64,000 nt of DNA from Paludibacteraceae bacterium (GTDB taxonomy: Bacteria; Bacteroidota; Bacteroidia; Bacteroidales; Paludibacteraceae), in NCBI GenBank assembly GCA_016938015.1, contig JAFGVL010000105.1, forward strand, positions 1 through 64,000, in the 5' to 3' direction. The notes beneath the pieces are model-generated. The model was not told where the DNA came from. It saw only the letters and a program-made list of their open reading frames with translations, and ran no database searches. Every line of letters begins with the position of its first letter. Positions within the stretch are counted from its first letter, which is position 1. A program made the position numbers and the translations under genes. This document shows, in pieces, positions 1 through 9,782 of this stretch.

Positions 1-714
1 AAATCAGCCTTTATGGATGAAGAATTAAACGCCAAACACAAACTTACTTCAGCCAACTCTATTAATGTTGCACGCTTTTTACCACAAGCATTTTATTATT
101 TTTATGCCTACGCACAAATCAAAAAATTAGAGAAAAATAAAAAAATAGTGATGTGTGTACCTAGCGGTAACTTTGGTAATATTACCGCCGGACTCTTTGG
201 TAAACGCATGGGCTTACCCATTAGCCGTTTTATTGCTTCTAATAACAACAACGACATTTTCTTTCAATACCTGCAAACAGGCGAATACAAACCACGCCCA
301 TCCGTAAGTACCCTTGCAAATGCCATGGACGTAGGCGATCCAAGCAACTTTGCACGTATAATCGACTTATATAACAATTCGGTAGATGCTATCCGCAAAG
401 ATATCAGTGGTGCTCGCTACAATGACGACCAAATTAATGCCGCCATGAAAGCTTGCTACCAAGAAACAGGCTACATACTTGACCCACACGGAGCTTGTGG
501 ATATTTAGCCTTAGAAGATGGCCTTAAATCGGATGAAGTAGGTATCTTCCTCGAAACCGCCCACCCTGCTAAATTTTTAGAAACAGTTGAAAATAGTATC
601 GGTAAAAAAGTTGCCATTCCCGAAAAACTACAAGCCTTTATGAAAGGTACTAAACAAAGTATTGGTTTATCGAAAGAGTTTGTTGAATTCAAGGAATTTC
701 TACTGAAAATATAA
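1..714 (+). CDS. thrC: Threonine synthase, C-terminal part (5' end outside window)
   Basis: Threonine synthase converts O-phosphohomoserine to threonine with PLP, the last step of threonine biosynthesis. The reading frame is open from base 1 (codons KSAF precede the ATG at 13), so that ATG is internal and the true start lies upstream of the window. Visible family sequence includes LTSANSINVARFLPQ, the CVPSGNFGN segment that in this family contacts the PLP phosphate, and the late ILDPHGACGYLAL block. The PLP lysine must lie in the missing part. A strong hairpin follows the stop. The family assignment is firm. Confidence 0.93.
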   Translation, partial: KSAFMDEELNAKHKLTSANSINVARFLPQAFYYFYAYAQIKKLEKNKKIVMCVPSGNFGNITAGLFGKRMGLPISRFIASNNNNDIFFQYLQTGEYKPRPSVSTLANAMDVGDPSNFARIIDLYNNSVDAIRKDISGARYNDDQINAAMKACYQETGYILDPHGACGYLALEDGLKSDEVGIFLETAHPAKFLETVENSIGKKVAIPEKLQAFMKGTKQSIGLSKEFVEFKEFLLKI

Positions 715-727
715 TTTCGGTTATTCT

Positions 728-795
728 GCTCGGGGCTGTCCAAAAAAGAAGCAATTCCTTAATGAGAATTGCTTCTTTTTTGGACAGCCCCGAGC
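728..795. terminator. Perfect 30-bp hairpin, probable bidirectional terminator
   Basis: Arms 728-757 and 766-795 are exact reverse complements with an 8-nt loop (cttaatga). The inner part reads gaagcaattc / gaattgcttctttttt, a classical intrinsic terminator with U-tracts in both directions. It is extended outward by GC-rich arms beginning gctcggggctgtcc. It lies just after thrC and would terminate it. The outer extension is longer than termination needs. Confidence 0.75.
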
Positions 796-862
796 AAAGG
801 CGGAGGGGTTAAATTTCAAAATAATTTCACTTATAAAAATAAACAATTCTGTTTATTTTTTA

Positions 863-870
863 TATCTTTG
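863..870 (+). promoter_or_regulatory. Putative -7 box of the toxin-antitoxin operon
   Basis: tatctttg matches the Bacteroidota -7 consensus TAnnTTTG and lies 17 nt before the start codon at 888. No TTTG is seen at the expected -33 position, so this is a partial match. Confidence 0.5.
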
Positions 871-887
871 TAAAAACAATTTAGTTT

Positions 888-1346
888 ATGGACTCAACAA
901 TCTCAATAATAAAAGGCATACACCCAGGTATTATCTTAGCTCGGGAGCTCAAAAAAAGAAAATTAGCAAAGGGAAGTTTTGCTAATTCTATCAATGAGTT
1001 TCCTCAAACCATTGCGACCATTAGTAAGGGAAAGCGTAGGATGAATGTAGGATTGTCGTTAAAGATTGAGCATGCCTTGGGCTTAGAAGAGGGTTATTTT
1101 ATGATTCTTCAAGCTTACAATGATATTGAAGAGCAAAAGAAAAAACTAGCCAAGAATTTTCATCCAGATTTAAGTAAGATTCGTCCGGTAGTTTTTTGGG
1201 ATACCGAACTAAAGAAAATTGATTGGGTGAAACATAAAATAGCCGTTATCAATCGTATTTTTGAACGAGGAAATGAAATGGAGAAAGCAGAAATTACTCG
1301 CTTTTATGGAAACGAATGTATTGAATCCATTTTAAACCCCGAATAA
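888..1346 (+). CDS. HTH-domain antitoxin of an AbiEii-type toxin-antitoxin module
   Basis: A 152-residue protein. Residues about 10-85 (HPGIILARELKKRKL through SKGKRRMNVGLSLKIEHALG) resemble a HigA/XRE-type helix-turn-helix. Residues about 92-152 (RPVVFWDTELKKIDWVKH and following) resemble the short DUF6922-type domain that I recall next to Bacteroidota nucleotidyltransferases; that link is from memory. The stop is 3 nt before the next start, so the two genes are almost certainly co-transcribed. By analogy with AbiE and HigA systems it should bind the operator and neutralise the toxin (inference). It could instead be only a transcriptional regulator. Confidence 0.72.
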   Translation: MDSTISIIKGIHPGIILARELKKRKLAKGSFANSINEFPQTIATISKGKRRMNVGLSLKIEHALGLEEGYFMILQAYNDIEEQKKKLAKNFHPDLSKIRPVVFWDTELKKIDWVKHKIAVINRIFERGNEMEKAEITRFYGNECIESILNPE

Positions 1347-1349
1347 CAA

Positions 1350-2009
1350 ATGCCAAAAATCTTATTTTACAATACCATTTCACCTCTCCTCCTTGCTACC
1401 TTAAAAAAGTTGATGCAGGCAGAGGAATTGAAATCATTCCGCTTGGTTGGAGGCACTTCCTTAAGTTTACAACTAGGTCATCGCGAATCGGTGGATATTG
1501 ATTTATTTACTGATGCCGCTTATAATTCAGTCGATTTCAAAGCCATAGATTTATTTTTAAGAAATAACTACACCTATGTTGATACGTCAAATACCGCTAT
1601 TATAGGTATGGGGAAATCGTATTATGTAGGTGAATCTGCCAATGAATGTATTAAATTGGATTTGTATTATACAGACACTTATATTCGACCTGCCATAGAA
1701 AAAGAAGGACTGCGTTTAGCAAGCATAGAAGAGATTATTGCTATGAAAATAGAGGTAGTTTCGAGAGGTGGGCGTAAAAAAGATTTTTGGGATATACATG
1801 AATTGTTGGAAAAATTCACCCTAGATAAAATGCTTCAACTACACGAAGAACGGTATCCTTACAACCACAATAGACAAGAAATTCTAACCCAGTTTATTAA
1901 GTTTGAAGATGCAGATACCGATTTCGATCCCATTTGTTTAAAACATAAATATTGGGAAATAATTAAATTGGATTTGGTGGAAATTATTGCACCATTACTA
2001 TTATCATAA
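1350..2009 (+). CDS. AbiEii/AbiGii-family nucleotidyltransferase toxin
   Basis: A 219-residue nucleotidyltransferase-fold protein. Family motifs are visible: GGTSLSLQLGHRESVDIDLF at about residues 34-53, containing the GG(T/S) and DxD metal-binding elements, then KLDLYYTD, then AMKIEVVSRGGRKKDFWDIHELL, the conserved K...KDF.D block. Family members act as toxins of abortive-infection or toxin-antitoxin systems; related MenT enzymes add nucleotides to tRNA. All predicted catalytic motifs look intact. It pairs with the upstream HTH protein. The actual substrate is unknown. Confidence 0.82.
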   Translation: MPKILFYNTISPLLLATLKKLMQAEELKSFRLVGGTSLSLQLGHRESVDIDLFTDAAYNSVDFKAIDLFLRNNYTYVDTSNTAIIGMGKSYYVGESANECIKLDLYYTDTYIRPAIEKEGLRLASIEEIIAMKIEVVSRGGRKKDFWDIHELLEKFTLDKMLQLHEERYPYNHNRQEILTQFIKFEDADTDFDPICLKHKYWEIIKLDLVEIIAPLLLS

Positions 2010-2022
2010 AACAACAAATCTG

Positions 2023-2090
2023 TAGAGACGCACTGCTGTGCGTCTGATAATATTAACATCAAAAAAAAGACGCAAAGCTGTGCGTCTCTA
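2023..2090. repeat. Nested palindromic intergenic repeat (agacgca family)
   Basis: Two small hairpins, agacgcac-tgct-gtgcgtct (2026-2045) and agacgca-aagctg-tgcgtct (2068-2087), lie inside a larger perfect 11-bp inverted repeat (tagagacgcac at 2023-2033, gtgcgtctcta at 2080-2090). The sequence could fold as one long stem or as two hairpins. Elements built on 'gagacgcac...gtgcgtctc' are familiar as dispersed intergenic repeats in Bacteroidota. It may also terminate the toxin-antitoxin transcript. Confidence 0.65.
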
Positions 2091-2107
2091 AAAATGTTAT
2101 CTCCAAC

Positions 2108-2133
2108 AAAAAAGGCGTACCATTGTACGCCTT
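2108..2133 (-). terminator. Intrinsic terminator of eno
   Basis: Stem aaggcgtac (2112-2120) / gtacgcctt (2125-2133) with a 4-nt loop. On the minus strand the stem runs directly into a U-tract (A-run at 2108-2113 on the plus strand). It lies about 30 nt after the eno stop codon. Confidence 0.8.
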
Positions 2134-2162
2134 CCTTTATAATCTATAATTGGATATTCTTA

Positions 2163-3476
<1,314 letters not shown>

Positions 3477-3490
3477 TTATATAATGGCAA

Positions 3491-3498
3491 CAAAGGTA
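3491..3498 (-). promoter_or_regulatory. Putative eno promoter (-7 box)
   Basis: On the minus strand the sequence is tacctttg, an exact TAnnTTTG match, about 48 nt upstream of the eno start. There is no good -33 TTTG at the usual distance, so the call rests on the -7 box alone. Confidence 0.5.
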
Positions 3499-3549
3499 CT
3501 ATTAACCTTCAATATAAAAGAATATTTTTTTTTATTTTTAACTATCCTA

Positions 3550-3585
3550 AAAAAGAAAAATTAATGCAACCAAATTAACTTGCAT
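3550..3585 (-). terminator. Candidate terminator at the end of the ribosomal cluster
   Basis: On the minus strand a 6-bp stem (atgcaa/ttgcat, plus coordinates 3564-3569 and 3580-3585) is followed by a long T-rich tract. It lies about 70 nt after the rplQ stop and before the eno -7 box. The short stem makes it a modest candidate. Confidence 0.45.
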
Positions 3586-3654
3586 CAAAAAAAACAAAAA
3601 AAAAGAAGAACAAGCCTAAATCTTATCCTTCTTTTTATACATATTAAAACTTTA

Positions 3655-4242
3655 TTAGTCTTTCTTTTCTTCTTCTGTAGGTTCTACAACCTTTTCTTCT
3701 GTAACAGGAGCCTTTTCTACAGTTGCTTCTACCTTTTGTTCATCAACAGTAAGAGTTTTTTCTTCCGATTTTTCTTCTTTTGCAGGTGCAGGAGTAGTAG
3801 CTGCTACAACAGGAGCATCAGCCTTTTTAGCACCGGCACGACGAGTAGTTTTCTTTTTAACAACTTTTTCTTTTAATAAGTTTTCATTATAGTCAACTAA
3901 CTCAATAATACACATTTCAGCAGCATCTCCTAAGCGAAAACCTGTTTTCAAAATACGGGTATATCCACCTTGTCGTGTAGCTACTTTTTCGGCCACATCT
4001 CTAAATAATTCTGCTACAACAGCCTTATCTTGCAAACTAGAAAAAACCATTCTTCTCGAATGAGTTGAATCTTCTTTTGATTTATTAATAAGAGGTTCTA
4101 CATACATTTTTAAAGCTTTTGCTTTTGCAAGTGTAGTAGTAATTCGTTTATGCTTAATTAGGGAACAAGCCATATTAGACAATAAAGCCGATCTATGAGA
4201 AGATGTTCTACCTAAATGATTAAATTTTTTATTATGTCTCAT
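3655..4242 (-). CDS. rplQ: 50S ribosomal protein L17 with long acidic tail
   Basis: L17 binds 23S rRNA on the large subunit. The conserved core spans about residues 1-120 ([21 protein letters not shown], then [12 protein letters not shown]). It is followed by a Lys/Ala/Glu-rich tail to residue 195 ending [14 protein letters not shown]; typical bacterial L17 is about 120-130 residues. Extended tails occur in Bacteroidota L17. It starts 6 nt after the rpoA stop and is the last gene of the ribosomal cluster. Confidence 0.96.
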   Translation of the reverse strand: MRHNKKFNHLGRTSSHRSALLSNMACSLIKHKRITTTLAKAKALKMYVEPLINKSKEDSTHSRRMVFSSLQDKAVVAELFRDVAEKVATRQGGYTRILKTGFRLGDAAEMCIIELVDYNENLLKEKVVKKKTTRRAGAKKADAPVVAATTPAPAKEEKSEEKTLTVDEQKVEATVEKAPVTEEKVVEPTEEEKKD

Positions 4243-4248
4243 TGGTTA

Positions 4249-5241
4249 TTATTCTTTATCTAATTTATATTTTAAGATATCCATCCCAAAAGATAGATTC
4301 AGACTCAACAATTTTGCATCCAATTCAGTTAAAGATTTCTTACCAAAATTGCGGAATTTCAACAGGTCATTTCTATTGAACTGACATAGCTCACCAAGGG
4401 TATCTACATCAGCAGCTTTTAAGCAATTTAATGCTCTAACAGACAAATCTAAATCGACCAATCTTGTTTTAAGAAGCTGACGCATATGCAATACTTCTTC
4501 ATCAAACTCTTCATTACCTTCACCTTCGGTGATATCTAAAGTAATTTTATCGTCAGAGAACAGCATAAAGTGATATATTAAAATTTTAGCTGCTTCTTTT
4601 AACGCATCTTTTGGATGTATTGATCCATCAGTAGAAATTTCTAATATCAACTTTTCGTAGTCGGTTTTTTGTTCCACACGAAAAGGTTCAATAGCATATT
4701 TTACATTACGAATAGGTGTAAAAATAGAGTCAATAGGAATAACGCCTAAATCATCGTTATTTAATTTGTTTTCTTCGGCAGGCACATACCCTCTTCCTTT
4801 ATTTACGGTTAATTCCATTTGAAAGTTGGCCGAAGGATCTAAATTACAAATTACCAAGTCAGGATTTAATACCTTAAACCCGGTAAAACATTTACCGATA
4901 TCACCTGCAGTAAGTTTTTCTTTATCTTTTACAACAACGCTTGCTTTTTCTGTCTCAAAATCTTCAACAATGTGTTTAAACCGAACTTGTTTTAAATTCA
5001 GAATGATGTTAGTAACATCTTCTAAAACACCTGGTATAACTGAAAATTCATGATCAACACCTTCAACTTTAATGGAGGTAATAGCAAAACCTTCAAGAGA
5101 AGATAATAAAATACGACGAAGAGCATTACCTACGGTAATACCATAACCAGGTTCTAAGGGACGAAATTCGAATTTTCCTTGAAAAACATCCGCTTCTAAC
5201 ATGATTACCTTGTCTGGTTTTTGAAATGCTAATATTGCCAT
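4249..5241 (-). CDS. rpoA: DNA-directed RNA polymerase subunit alpha
   Basis: The alpha subunit (330 residues) dimerises to nucleate RNA polymerase assembly. The N-terminal assembly domain shows [26 protein letters not shown] linker of about residues 230-250 ([11 protein letters not shown]) leads to the C-terminal helix-hairpin-helix domain ([33 protein letters not shown]) that contacts promoter DNA and activators. It lies 10 nt after rpsD and 6 nt before rplQ, the usual alpha-operon order. Confidence 0.98.
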   Translation of the reverse strand: MAILAFQKPDKVIMLEADVFQGKFEFRPLEPGYGITVGNALRRILLSSLEGFAITSIKVEGVDHEFSVIPGVLEDVTNIILNLKQVRFKHIVEDFETEKASVVVKDKEKLTAGDIGKCFTGFKVLNPDLVICNLDPSANFQMELTVNKGRGYVPAEENKLNNDDLGVIPIDSIFTPIRNVKYAIEPFRVEQKTDYEKLILEISTDGSIHPKDALKEAAKILIYHFMLFSDDKITLDITEGEGNEEFDEEVLHMRQLLKTRLVDLDLSVRALNCLKAADVDTLGELCQFNRNDLLKFRNFGKKSLTELDAKLLSLNLSFGMDILKYKLDKE

Positions 5242-5251
5242 GGATTATTTT

Positions 5252-5857
5252 TTATTTAGAGTACAATTCTACAATTAACTGTTCTTTGATATTTTCAGGG
5301 ATATCAGCTCTATCCGGCATGTGTAAAAACTTGCCCGACATAGATGATTCATCCCATTCTAACCAAGGGTATTTGCTATGGTTAAAACCATTTAGGGATT
5401 CTGTAATCACTTCCATCGATTTATTTTTTTCGCGAACAGCTACTACTTGACCGGGTTTTACCATATAAGAAGGTATATTCAACACCTCACCATCAACAGT
5501 TATATGTCTGTGACTTACTAACTGACGAGCTCCAGATCTAGTTGGAGACATACCTAAACGAAATACTACATTATCTAAACGAGACTCTAGAAACTGAAGC
5601 AAAACTTCACCTTTAATACCTTTAGTACGTGAAGCTTTTTCAAATAAATTGCGGAATTGTTTTTCTAAAACGCCGTAAGTATATTTAGCTTTTTGTTTTT
5701 CTTTTAACTGAATGCCATACTCTGAAGTTTTCTTCCTTCTATTAACTCCATGTTGACCCGGAGGGAAATTTCTGCGAGAAAGCACTTTATCAGGGCCGAA
5801 AATAGCTTCTCCAAATTTACGAGCTATTCTAGACTTTGGACCAATATATCTTGCCAT
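5252..5857 (-). CDS. rpsD: 30S ribosomal protein S4
   Basis: S4 (201 residues) initiates 30S assembly on 16S rRNA and in many bacteria represses its own operon. The S4 RNA-binding domain is seen in [31 protein letters not shown]. The N-terminus ([17 protein letters not shown]) lacks the zinc-binding cysteines of the C+ form. The 116-nt gap before it is the longest in the stretch from rpsJ to rplQ and contains a structured dyad (see 5907-5958). Confidence 0.97.
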   Translation of the reverse strand: MARYIGPKSRIARKFGEAIFGPDKVLSRRNFPPGQHGVNRRKKTSEYGIQLKEKQKAKYTYGVLEKQFRNLFEKASRTKGIKGEVLLQFLESRLDNVVFRLGMSPTRSGARQLVSHRHITVDGEVLNIPSYMVKPGQVVAVREKNKSMEVITESLNGFNHSKYPWLEWDESSMSGKFLHMPDRADIPENIKEQLIVELYSK

Positions 5858-5906
5858 TGTTTTTTATTAAATTAATTTATTAATTGCTATCTATTTGTAG
5901 TTAATG

Positions 5907-5958
5907 CAATAGTGTGGCCGCGATTACAGAGAGGCTTAATGTGTAATACAAACTATTG
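5907..5958 (-). promoter_or_regulatory. Two-stem dyad upstream of rpsD, possible S4 leader
   Basis: In the rpsK-rpsD gap an outer stem pairs 5907-5913 (caatagt) with 5952-5958 (actattg), and an inner stem pairs 5923-5928 (attaca) with 5942-5947 (tgtaat), with a GC-rich bulge (ggccgcg) on one side. S4 autoregulation through its own mRNA is established in other bacteria; an equivalent role here is inference. Confidence 0.35.
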
Positions 5959-5973
5959 TATTTATCTACTTTT

Positions 5974-6363
5974 TTAAACTCTTCTTCTTTTGGGAGGACG
6001 ACATCCATTATGTGGAAGTGGAGTTACGTCAATAATTTCAGTAACTTCAATACCTGCACCATGAATAGTTCGGATAGCTGATTCACGACCATTACCCGGA
6101 CCTTTAACGTAAGCTTTTACTTTTCTTAACCCAAGATCAAAAGCAACTTTTGAACAATCTTGAGCAGCCATTTGCGCAGCATAAGGAGTATTCTTCTTTG
6201 ATCCTCTAAAACCCATCTTACCGGCCGAAGACCATGAAATTACTTGTCCTTCTGCATTTGCAAGGGTTACTATTATATTGTTAAAAGATGAATGTACGTG
6301 TAATTGACCTACACCATCTACTTTAACTACTCTTTTTTTGGTTGCAACAGTTTTCTTTGCCAT
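5974..6363 (-). CDS. rpsK: 30S ribosomal protein S11
   Basis: S11 (129 residues) forms part of the 30S platform near the E site. Diagnostic sequence includes [25 protein letters not shown], then [17 protein letters not shown] and the basic C-terminus [13 protein letters not shown]. It lies 34 nt after rpsM in the standard rpsM-rpsK-rpsD-rpoA-rplQ order. Confidence 0.97.
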   Translation of the reverse strand: MAKKTVATKKRVVKVDGVGQLHVHSSFNNIIVTLANAEGQVISWSSAGKMGFRGSKKNTPYAAQMAAQDCSKVAFDLGLRKVKAYVKGPGNGRESAIRTIHGAGIEVTEIIDVTPLPHNGCRPPKRRRV

Positions 6364-6397
6364 ATCAAATTATAGTTTTATACTTCTAAATTAGTTG

Positions 6398-6778
6398 TTA
6401 TTTAGTTGCTTTTTTCTTGTTTGCAACTGTCTTTTTCTTTCCTTTCAAGGTACGTGCATTGTTTTTTGTACTTTGACCTCTGGATGGAAGACCTAAACGG
6501 TGGCGAACACCTCTATAACAACCAATATCCATCAATCGCTTGATGTTCAATTGCACTTCTGAACGAAGATCACCCTCTACTTTGAAGCTTGCTCCAATTA
6601 TTTCACGAATTTTAACAGCTTGAGCATCAGTCCAATCTTTTACCTTGATGTCTGCATCTACTCCAGCTTGTTCTAAAACTTTTTTTGCATTACTGCGACC
6701 TATTCCGTAGATATAGGTTAATCCAATCTCACCTCTTTTGTTTTGAGGTAAATCTACTCCGACGATTCTTATAGCCAT
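6398..6778 (-). CDS. rpsM: 30S ribosomal protein S13
   Basis: S13 (126 residues) sits in the 30S head and contacts the 50S subunit and P-site tRNA. Family sequence is [27 protein letters not shown] at the N-terminus and the tRNA-facing tail [25 protein letters not shown], ending in a lysine-rich extension. It lies 27 nt after rpmJ. Confidence 0.97.
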   Translation of the reverse strand: MAIRIVGVDLPQNKRGEIGLTYIYGIGRSNAKKVLEQAGVDADIKVKDWTDAQAVKIREIIGASFKVEGDLRSEVQLNIKRLMDIGCYRGVRHRLGLPSRGQSTKNNARTLKGKKKTVANKKKATK

Positions 6779-6805
6779 AAACTAATTTTTTGCAAAAATA
6801 ATAAT

Positions 6806-6922
6806 TTATCCTTGACGCTGTTTAAACTTAGGATTTTTCTTGTTAATCACATACAAACGACCTTTTCTCCTGACGATTTTACAATCGGGGGTACGTTTTT
6901 TAACAGAAGCTCTTACTTTCAT
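6806..6922 (-). CDS. rpmJ: 50S ribosomal protein L36 (zinc-free form)
   Basis: L36 is a 38-residue protein, [20 protein letters not shown] onward, ending [10 protein letters not shown]. The ORF track begins 25 codons further upstream, overlapping infA; I chose the internal ATG because the family begins MKVRxSVK and the upstream extension has no homology. Of the zinc ligands of the C+ form only one cysteine remains, so it should not bind zinc, as is usual in Bacteroidota. It follows infA by 19 nt. Confidence 0.95.
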   Translation of the reverse strand: MKVRASVKKRTPDCKIVRRKGRLYVINKKNPKFKQRQG

Positions 6923-6941
6923 TTTTATACTATTTATAAAT

Positions 6942-7160
6942 TTATTTGTATCTAAAAGAGATTCTTCCTTTTGATAAATCGTAAGGTGACATTTCAACTC
7001 TTACTTTATCTCCCGGAAGTATCTTAATATAATGCATACGCATTTTTCCTGAAATATGAGCCGTAATTTCATGCCCATTCTCTAACTCAACACGAAACAT
7101 TGCATTTGATAATGCTTCGGTAATAATTCCATCTTGTTCTATAGCTGCTTGTTTAGCCAT
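6942..7160 (-). CDS. infA: Translation initiation factor IF-1
   Basis: IF-1 (72 residues) binds the 30S A site during initiation. It is a single S1/OB fold: [53 protein letters not shown], ending GRISFRYK. The map-infA-rpmJ order with 3 nt after map is typical for this phylum. Confidence 0.97.
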   Translation of the reverse strand: MAKQAAIEQDGIITEALSNAMFRVELENGHEITAHISGKMRMHYIKILPGDKVRVEMSPYDLSKGRISFRYK

Positions 7161-7163
7161 ATT

Positions 7164-7949
7164 TTATATTGCTTGTTGATTCAATACCTGTTCAATAAAT
7201 TCAAAACTAGAAAGAATATCAGCTTTTCCTTTTCTAACGGCCACAGTATGTTCAAAATGTGCTGAAGGTTTTTTATCTAAAGTAGTAGTAGTCCAACCAT
7301 CATTCTGAAAAACTATTTCCTTTTTTCCCATATTTATCATTGGTTCAATTGCAATAGTCATACCCGACTTCAATTTTACACCATATCCTCTAGAACCATA
7401 ATTAGGAACTTCGGGTGCTTCATGCAGGTTTTTACCAATACCATGCCCCACCATCTGTCTTACTACTGAGTATCCTTTGTTTTCACAATAAGATTGTACT
7501 GCATTACCAATATCACCAATTCTTTTCCCTTCAACAGCTTGTTCAATACCTTTATACAAAGACTCTTTAGTTGTTGTAAGAAGGTTTTGTATTTCAGGGA
7601 TAACTTCACCTACACAAAAAGTATAAGCTGAATCACCATGATAACCATCTTTTACAGCACCACAATCAACTGAAATAATATCTCCTTCTTTTAGTACTAC
7701 GTTTGCAGAAGGAATGCCATGAACTACTTGCTCGTTTATACTAGTACAAATGCTTGCAGGGAAACCGCTGTAACCCAAAAAATTTGGTATTGCCCCATTA
7801 TCGCGAATAAACTCTTCTGCTCTTTTATCTAAATCAAGTGTTGAAACACCCGGCTTAATTAATTTAGCAATCTCAGCTAATGTTCGTGCAACAATTAAAT
7901 TGCTTACTCGTAACAACTCAATTTGCTCATCTGTTTTTAAATAAATCAT
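7164..7949 (-). CDS. map: Methionine aminopeptidase, type I
   Basis: Removes the initiator methionine from nascent cytosolic proteins. At 261 residues the length is normal. The five metal ligands can be assigned to SVDCGAVKDGYHGDSAYTF (two Asp), GHGIGKNLHEAPEVPNYG (His), TIAIEPM (Glu) and HFEHTVAV (Glu). No N-terminal zinc-finger extension is present. It lies 3 nt from both secY and infA, so it is co-expressed with the protein export and initiation genes. Confidence 0.96.
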   Translation of the reverse strand: MIYLKTDEQIELLRVSNLIVARTLAEIAKLIKPGVSTLDLDKRAEEFIRDNGAIPNFLGYSGFPASICTSINEQVVHGIPSANVVLKEGDIISVDCGAVKDGYHGDSAYTFCVGEVIPEIQNLLTTTKESLYKGIEQAVEGKRIGDIGNAVQSYCENKGYSVVRQMVGHGIGKNLHEAPEVPNYGSRGYGVKLKSGMTIAIEPMINMGKKEIVFQNDGWTTTTLDKKPSAHFEHTVAVRKGKADILSSFEFIEQVLNQQAI

Positions 7950-7952
7950 CTA

Positions 7953-9296
7953 TTAATAAGCAGCTATAGATCCGGTACGTCCTTTAATTCTACCAGATTT
8001 TAATAATCCGTCGTAATGACGCATTAACAAATAGCTTTCAATTTGTTGTAAAGTATCTAAAACTACGCCCACTAAAATTAATAAAGAGGTACCTCCAAAA
8101 AACTGAGCAAACCCTTGATTAATATGCAAAATACTTGCAAAAGCAGGTAAAATTGCGATTATAGCTAAAAAGAACGAACCCGGCAATGTTATTCTTGACA
8201 TGATAACATCTAAATATTCGGCTGTTTTTTTACCCGGTTTTACACCCGGAATAAACCCGTTATTACGTTTCATATCTTCTGCCATTTGAGTTGGATTGAT
8301 AGTAATAGCTGTATAAAAATAAGTAAACGCAATAATTAAAAGCGCAAAAACTAAATTATACCAAACACCTGTGTTATCCATAAATGCTTGGGCAACACTA
8401 CTAGCCGTTTGAGATGATGAGAATCCGGCTAAAGTAAGAGGAATAAACATAATTGCTTGGGCAAAAATAATTGGCATTACTCCGGCAGCATTAATTTTTA
8501 AAGGAATATACTGACGAACGCCACCGTATTGTTTATTACCAACAACTCTTTTTGCATATTGTACTGGCACTTTACGAGTACCTTGAACAAGCATAATACA
8601 AGCTGCAATAACGACAACTAATACAATAATTTCAGCTAAAAACATAATTAAACCACCGCCTGCATCGCCTAATCTTGAAGCAAATTCCTTTACCAATGAA
8701 TCAGGGAAACGAGCAATAATACCAATTAAGATTATAAAAGAAATACCGTTACCTACGCCTTTATCTGTTATTCTTTCGCCTAACCACATTACAAACATAC
8801 TTCCGGCACATAAGATAATGGTAGAAGATATTTGAAACCAAATACCACTTGGCAATGCAGCTCCGGCTTGACCAAGCTGTACACCTAAGTTTATTAAGTA
8901 AGTAGGCCCTTGAATAATAAGAATAATAACGGTTAAATAACGGGTTATTTGATTCATTTTTCTTCGACCGCTTTCGCCTTCTTTCTGCATTTTTTGGAAA
9001 TACGGAACCGCTATTGTTAAAAGCTGTACAACAATTGACGCAGAAATATAGGGCATAATACCCAAGGCAAAAATTGAAGCATTAGAAAAAGCTCCCCCCG
9101 AAAACATATCTAAAAGAGACAATAAGCCTCCTCCGGTTTGGTTTTGTAATGCAGTTAAATCTGCAGGGTTAATACCCGGTAATACTATAAAAGAACCAAA
9201 ACGATAAATTAACACAAATAAAATAGTGGTAGCTAGTCTTAAGCGAAGCTCTTCAATCTTCCAAATATTTTTAAGTGTTTCTATAAATTTATTCAT
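7953..9296 (-). CDS. secY: Preprotein translocase subunit SecY
   Basis: SecY is the channel-forming subunit of the SecYEG translocon in the inner membrane. At 447 residues it has the expected ten hydrophobic segments. Family sequence includes FVLIYRFGSFIVLPGINP, GIMPYISASIVVQLL, and the cytosolic loop QGTRKVPVQYAKRVVG. It lies 4 nt after rplO, the standard end of the spc operon. Confidence 0.97.
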   Translation of the reverse strand: MNKFIETLKNIWKIEELRLRLATTILFVLIYRFGSFIVLPGINPADLTALQNQTGGGLLSLLDMFSGGAFSNASIFALGIMPYISASIVVQLLTIAVPYFQKMQKEGESGRRKMNQITRYLTVIILIIQGPTYLINLGVQLGQAGAALPSGIWFQISSTIILCAGSMFVMWLGERITDKGVGNGISFIILIGIIARFPDSLVKEFASRLGDAGGGLIMFLAEIIVLVVVIAACIMLVQGTRKVPVQYAKRVVGNKQYGGVRQYIPLKINAAGVMPIIFAQAIMFIPLTLAGFSSSQTASSVAQAFMDNTGVWYNLVFALLIIAFTYFYTAITINPTQMAEDMKRNNGFIPGVKPGKKTAEYLDVIMSRITLPGSFFLAIIAILPAFASILHINQGFAQFFGGTSLLILVGVVLDTLQQIESYLLMRHYDGLLKSGRIKGRTGSIAAY

Positions 9297-9300
9297 CTTA

Positions 9301-9747
9301 TTATAGTTTTACTACTGTTCCACCAATCGAGTTAATTGAATCTTCAGCCGATTTAGAAAATGCATGAGCTTCAACAGTAACTTTTGAAGTTAATTTTCCA
9401 TTACCTAGAATTTTAACCAAATGTCTTTTTGAAACTAAACCTGCACTTAATAATTCTGCTATACCCACTTTCGATAAGTTAGCAGTAGTAGCCAAATCTT
9501 GAATAGTGCTTAAGTTAATTGCTTTATATTCAACTCTGTTTACGTTTTTAAAACCAAATTTAGGCAAACGTCTTTGAAGTGGCATTTGACCACCTTCAAA
9601 TCCAACTTTTCTCGAATATCCGGAGCGTGATTTTTGTCCCTTGTGCCCTTTAGTAGAAGTGCCGCCTAAACCTGATCCTGTTCCACGACCTATTCTTTTT
9701 CTAGTTTTTACAGCACCTTCTGCCGGTTGTAAGTTATTCAAATTCAT
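9301..9747 (-). CDS. rplO: 50S ribosomal protein L15
   Basis: L15 (148 residues) is an assembly protein of the large subunit. The Gly/Lys-rich N-terminal extension (TRKRIGRGTGSGLGGTSTKG, then KGQKSRSG) and FEGGQMPLQRRLPKFGF are diagnostic. It lies between rpmD (35 nt) and secY (4 nt). Confidence 0.97.
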   Translation of the reverse strand: MNLNNLQPAEGAVKTRKRIGRGTGSGLGGTSTKGHKGQKSRSGYSRKVGFEGGQMPLQRRLPKFGFKNVNRVEYKAINLSTIQDLATTANLSKVGIAELLSAGLVSKRHLVKILGNGKLTSKVTVEAHAFSKSAEDSINSIGGTVVKL

Positions 9748-9782
9748 ATCGTAATCTATTATCTATTAGATTTATCCTTTTA

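Noticed and set aside
471-743. 90-residue minus-strand ORF overlapping thrC
   Set aside because: It is the antisense of a conserved thrC segment and has no recognisable features.
3580-3876. 98-residue Phe/Ser-rich plus-strand ORF
   Set aside because: Antisense translation of the low-complexity Lys/Glu tail of L17.
6923-6997. N-terminal 25-codon extension of L36 in the ORF track
   Set aside because: It overlaps infA and is absent from the family; the internal ATG gives a standard 38-residue L36.
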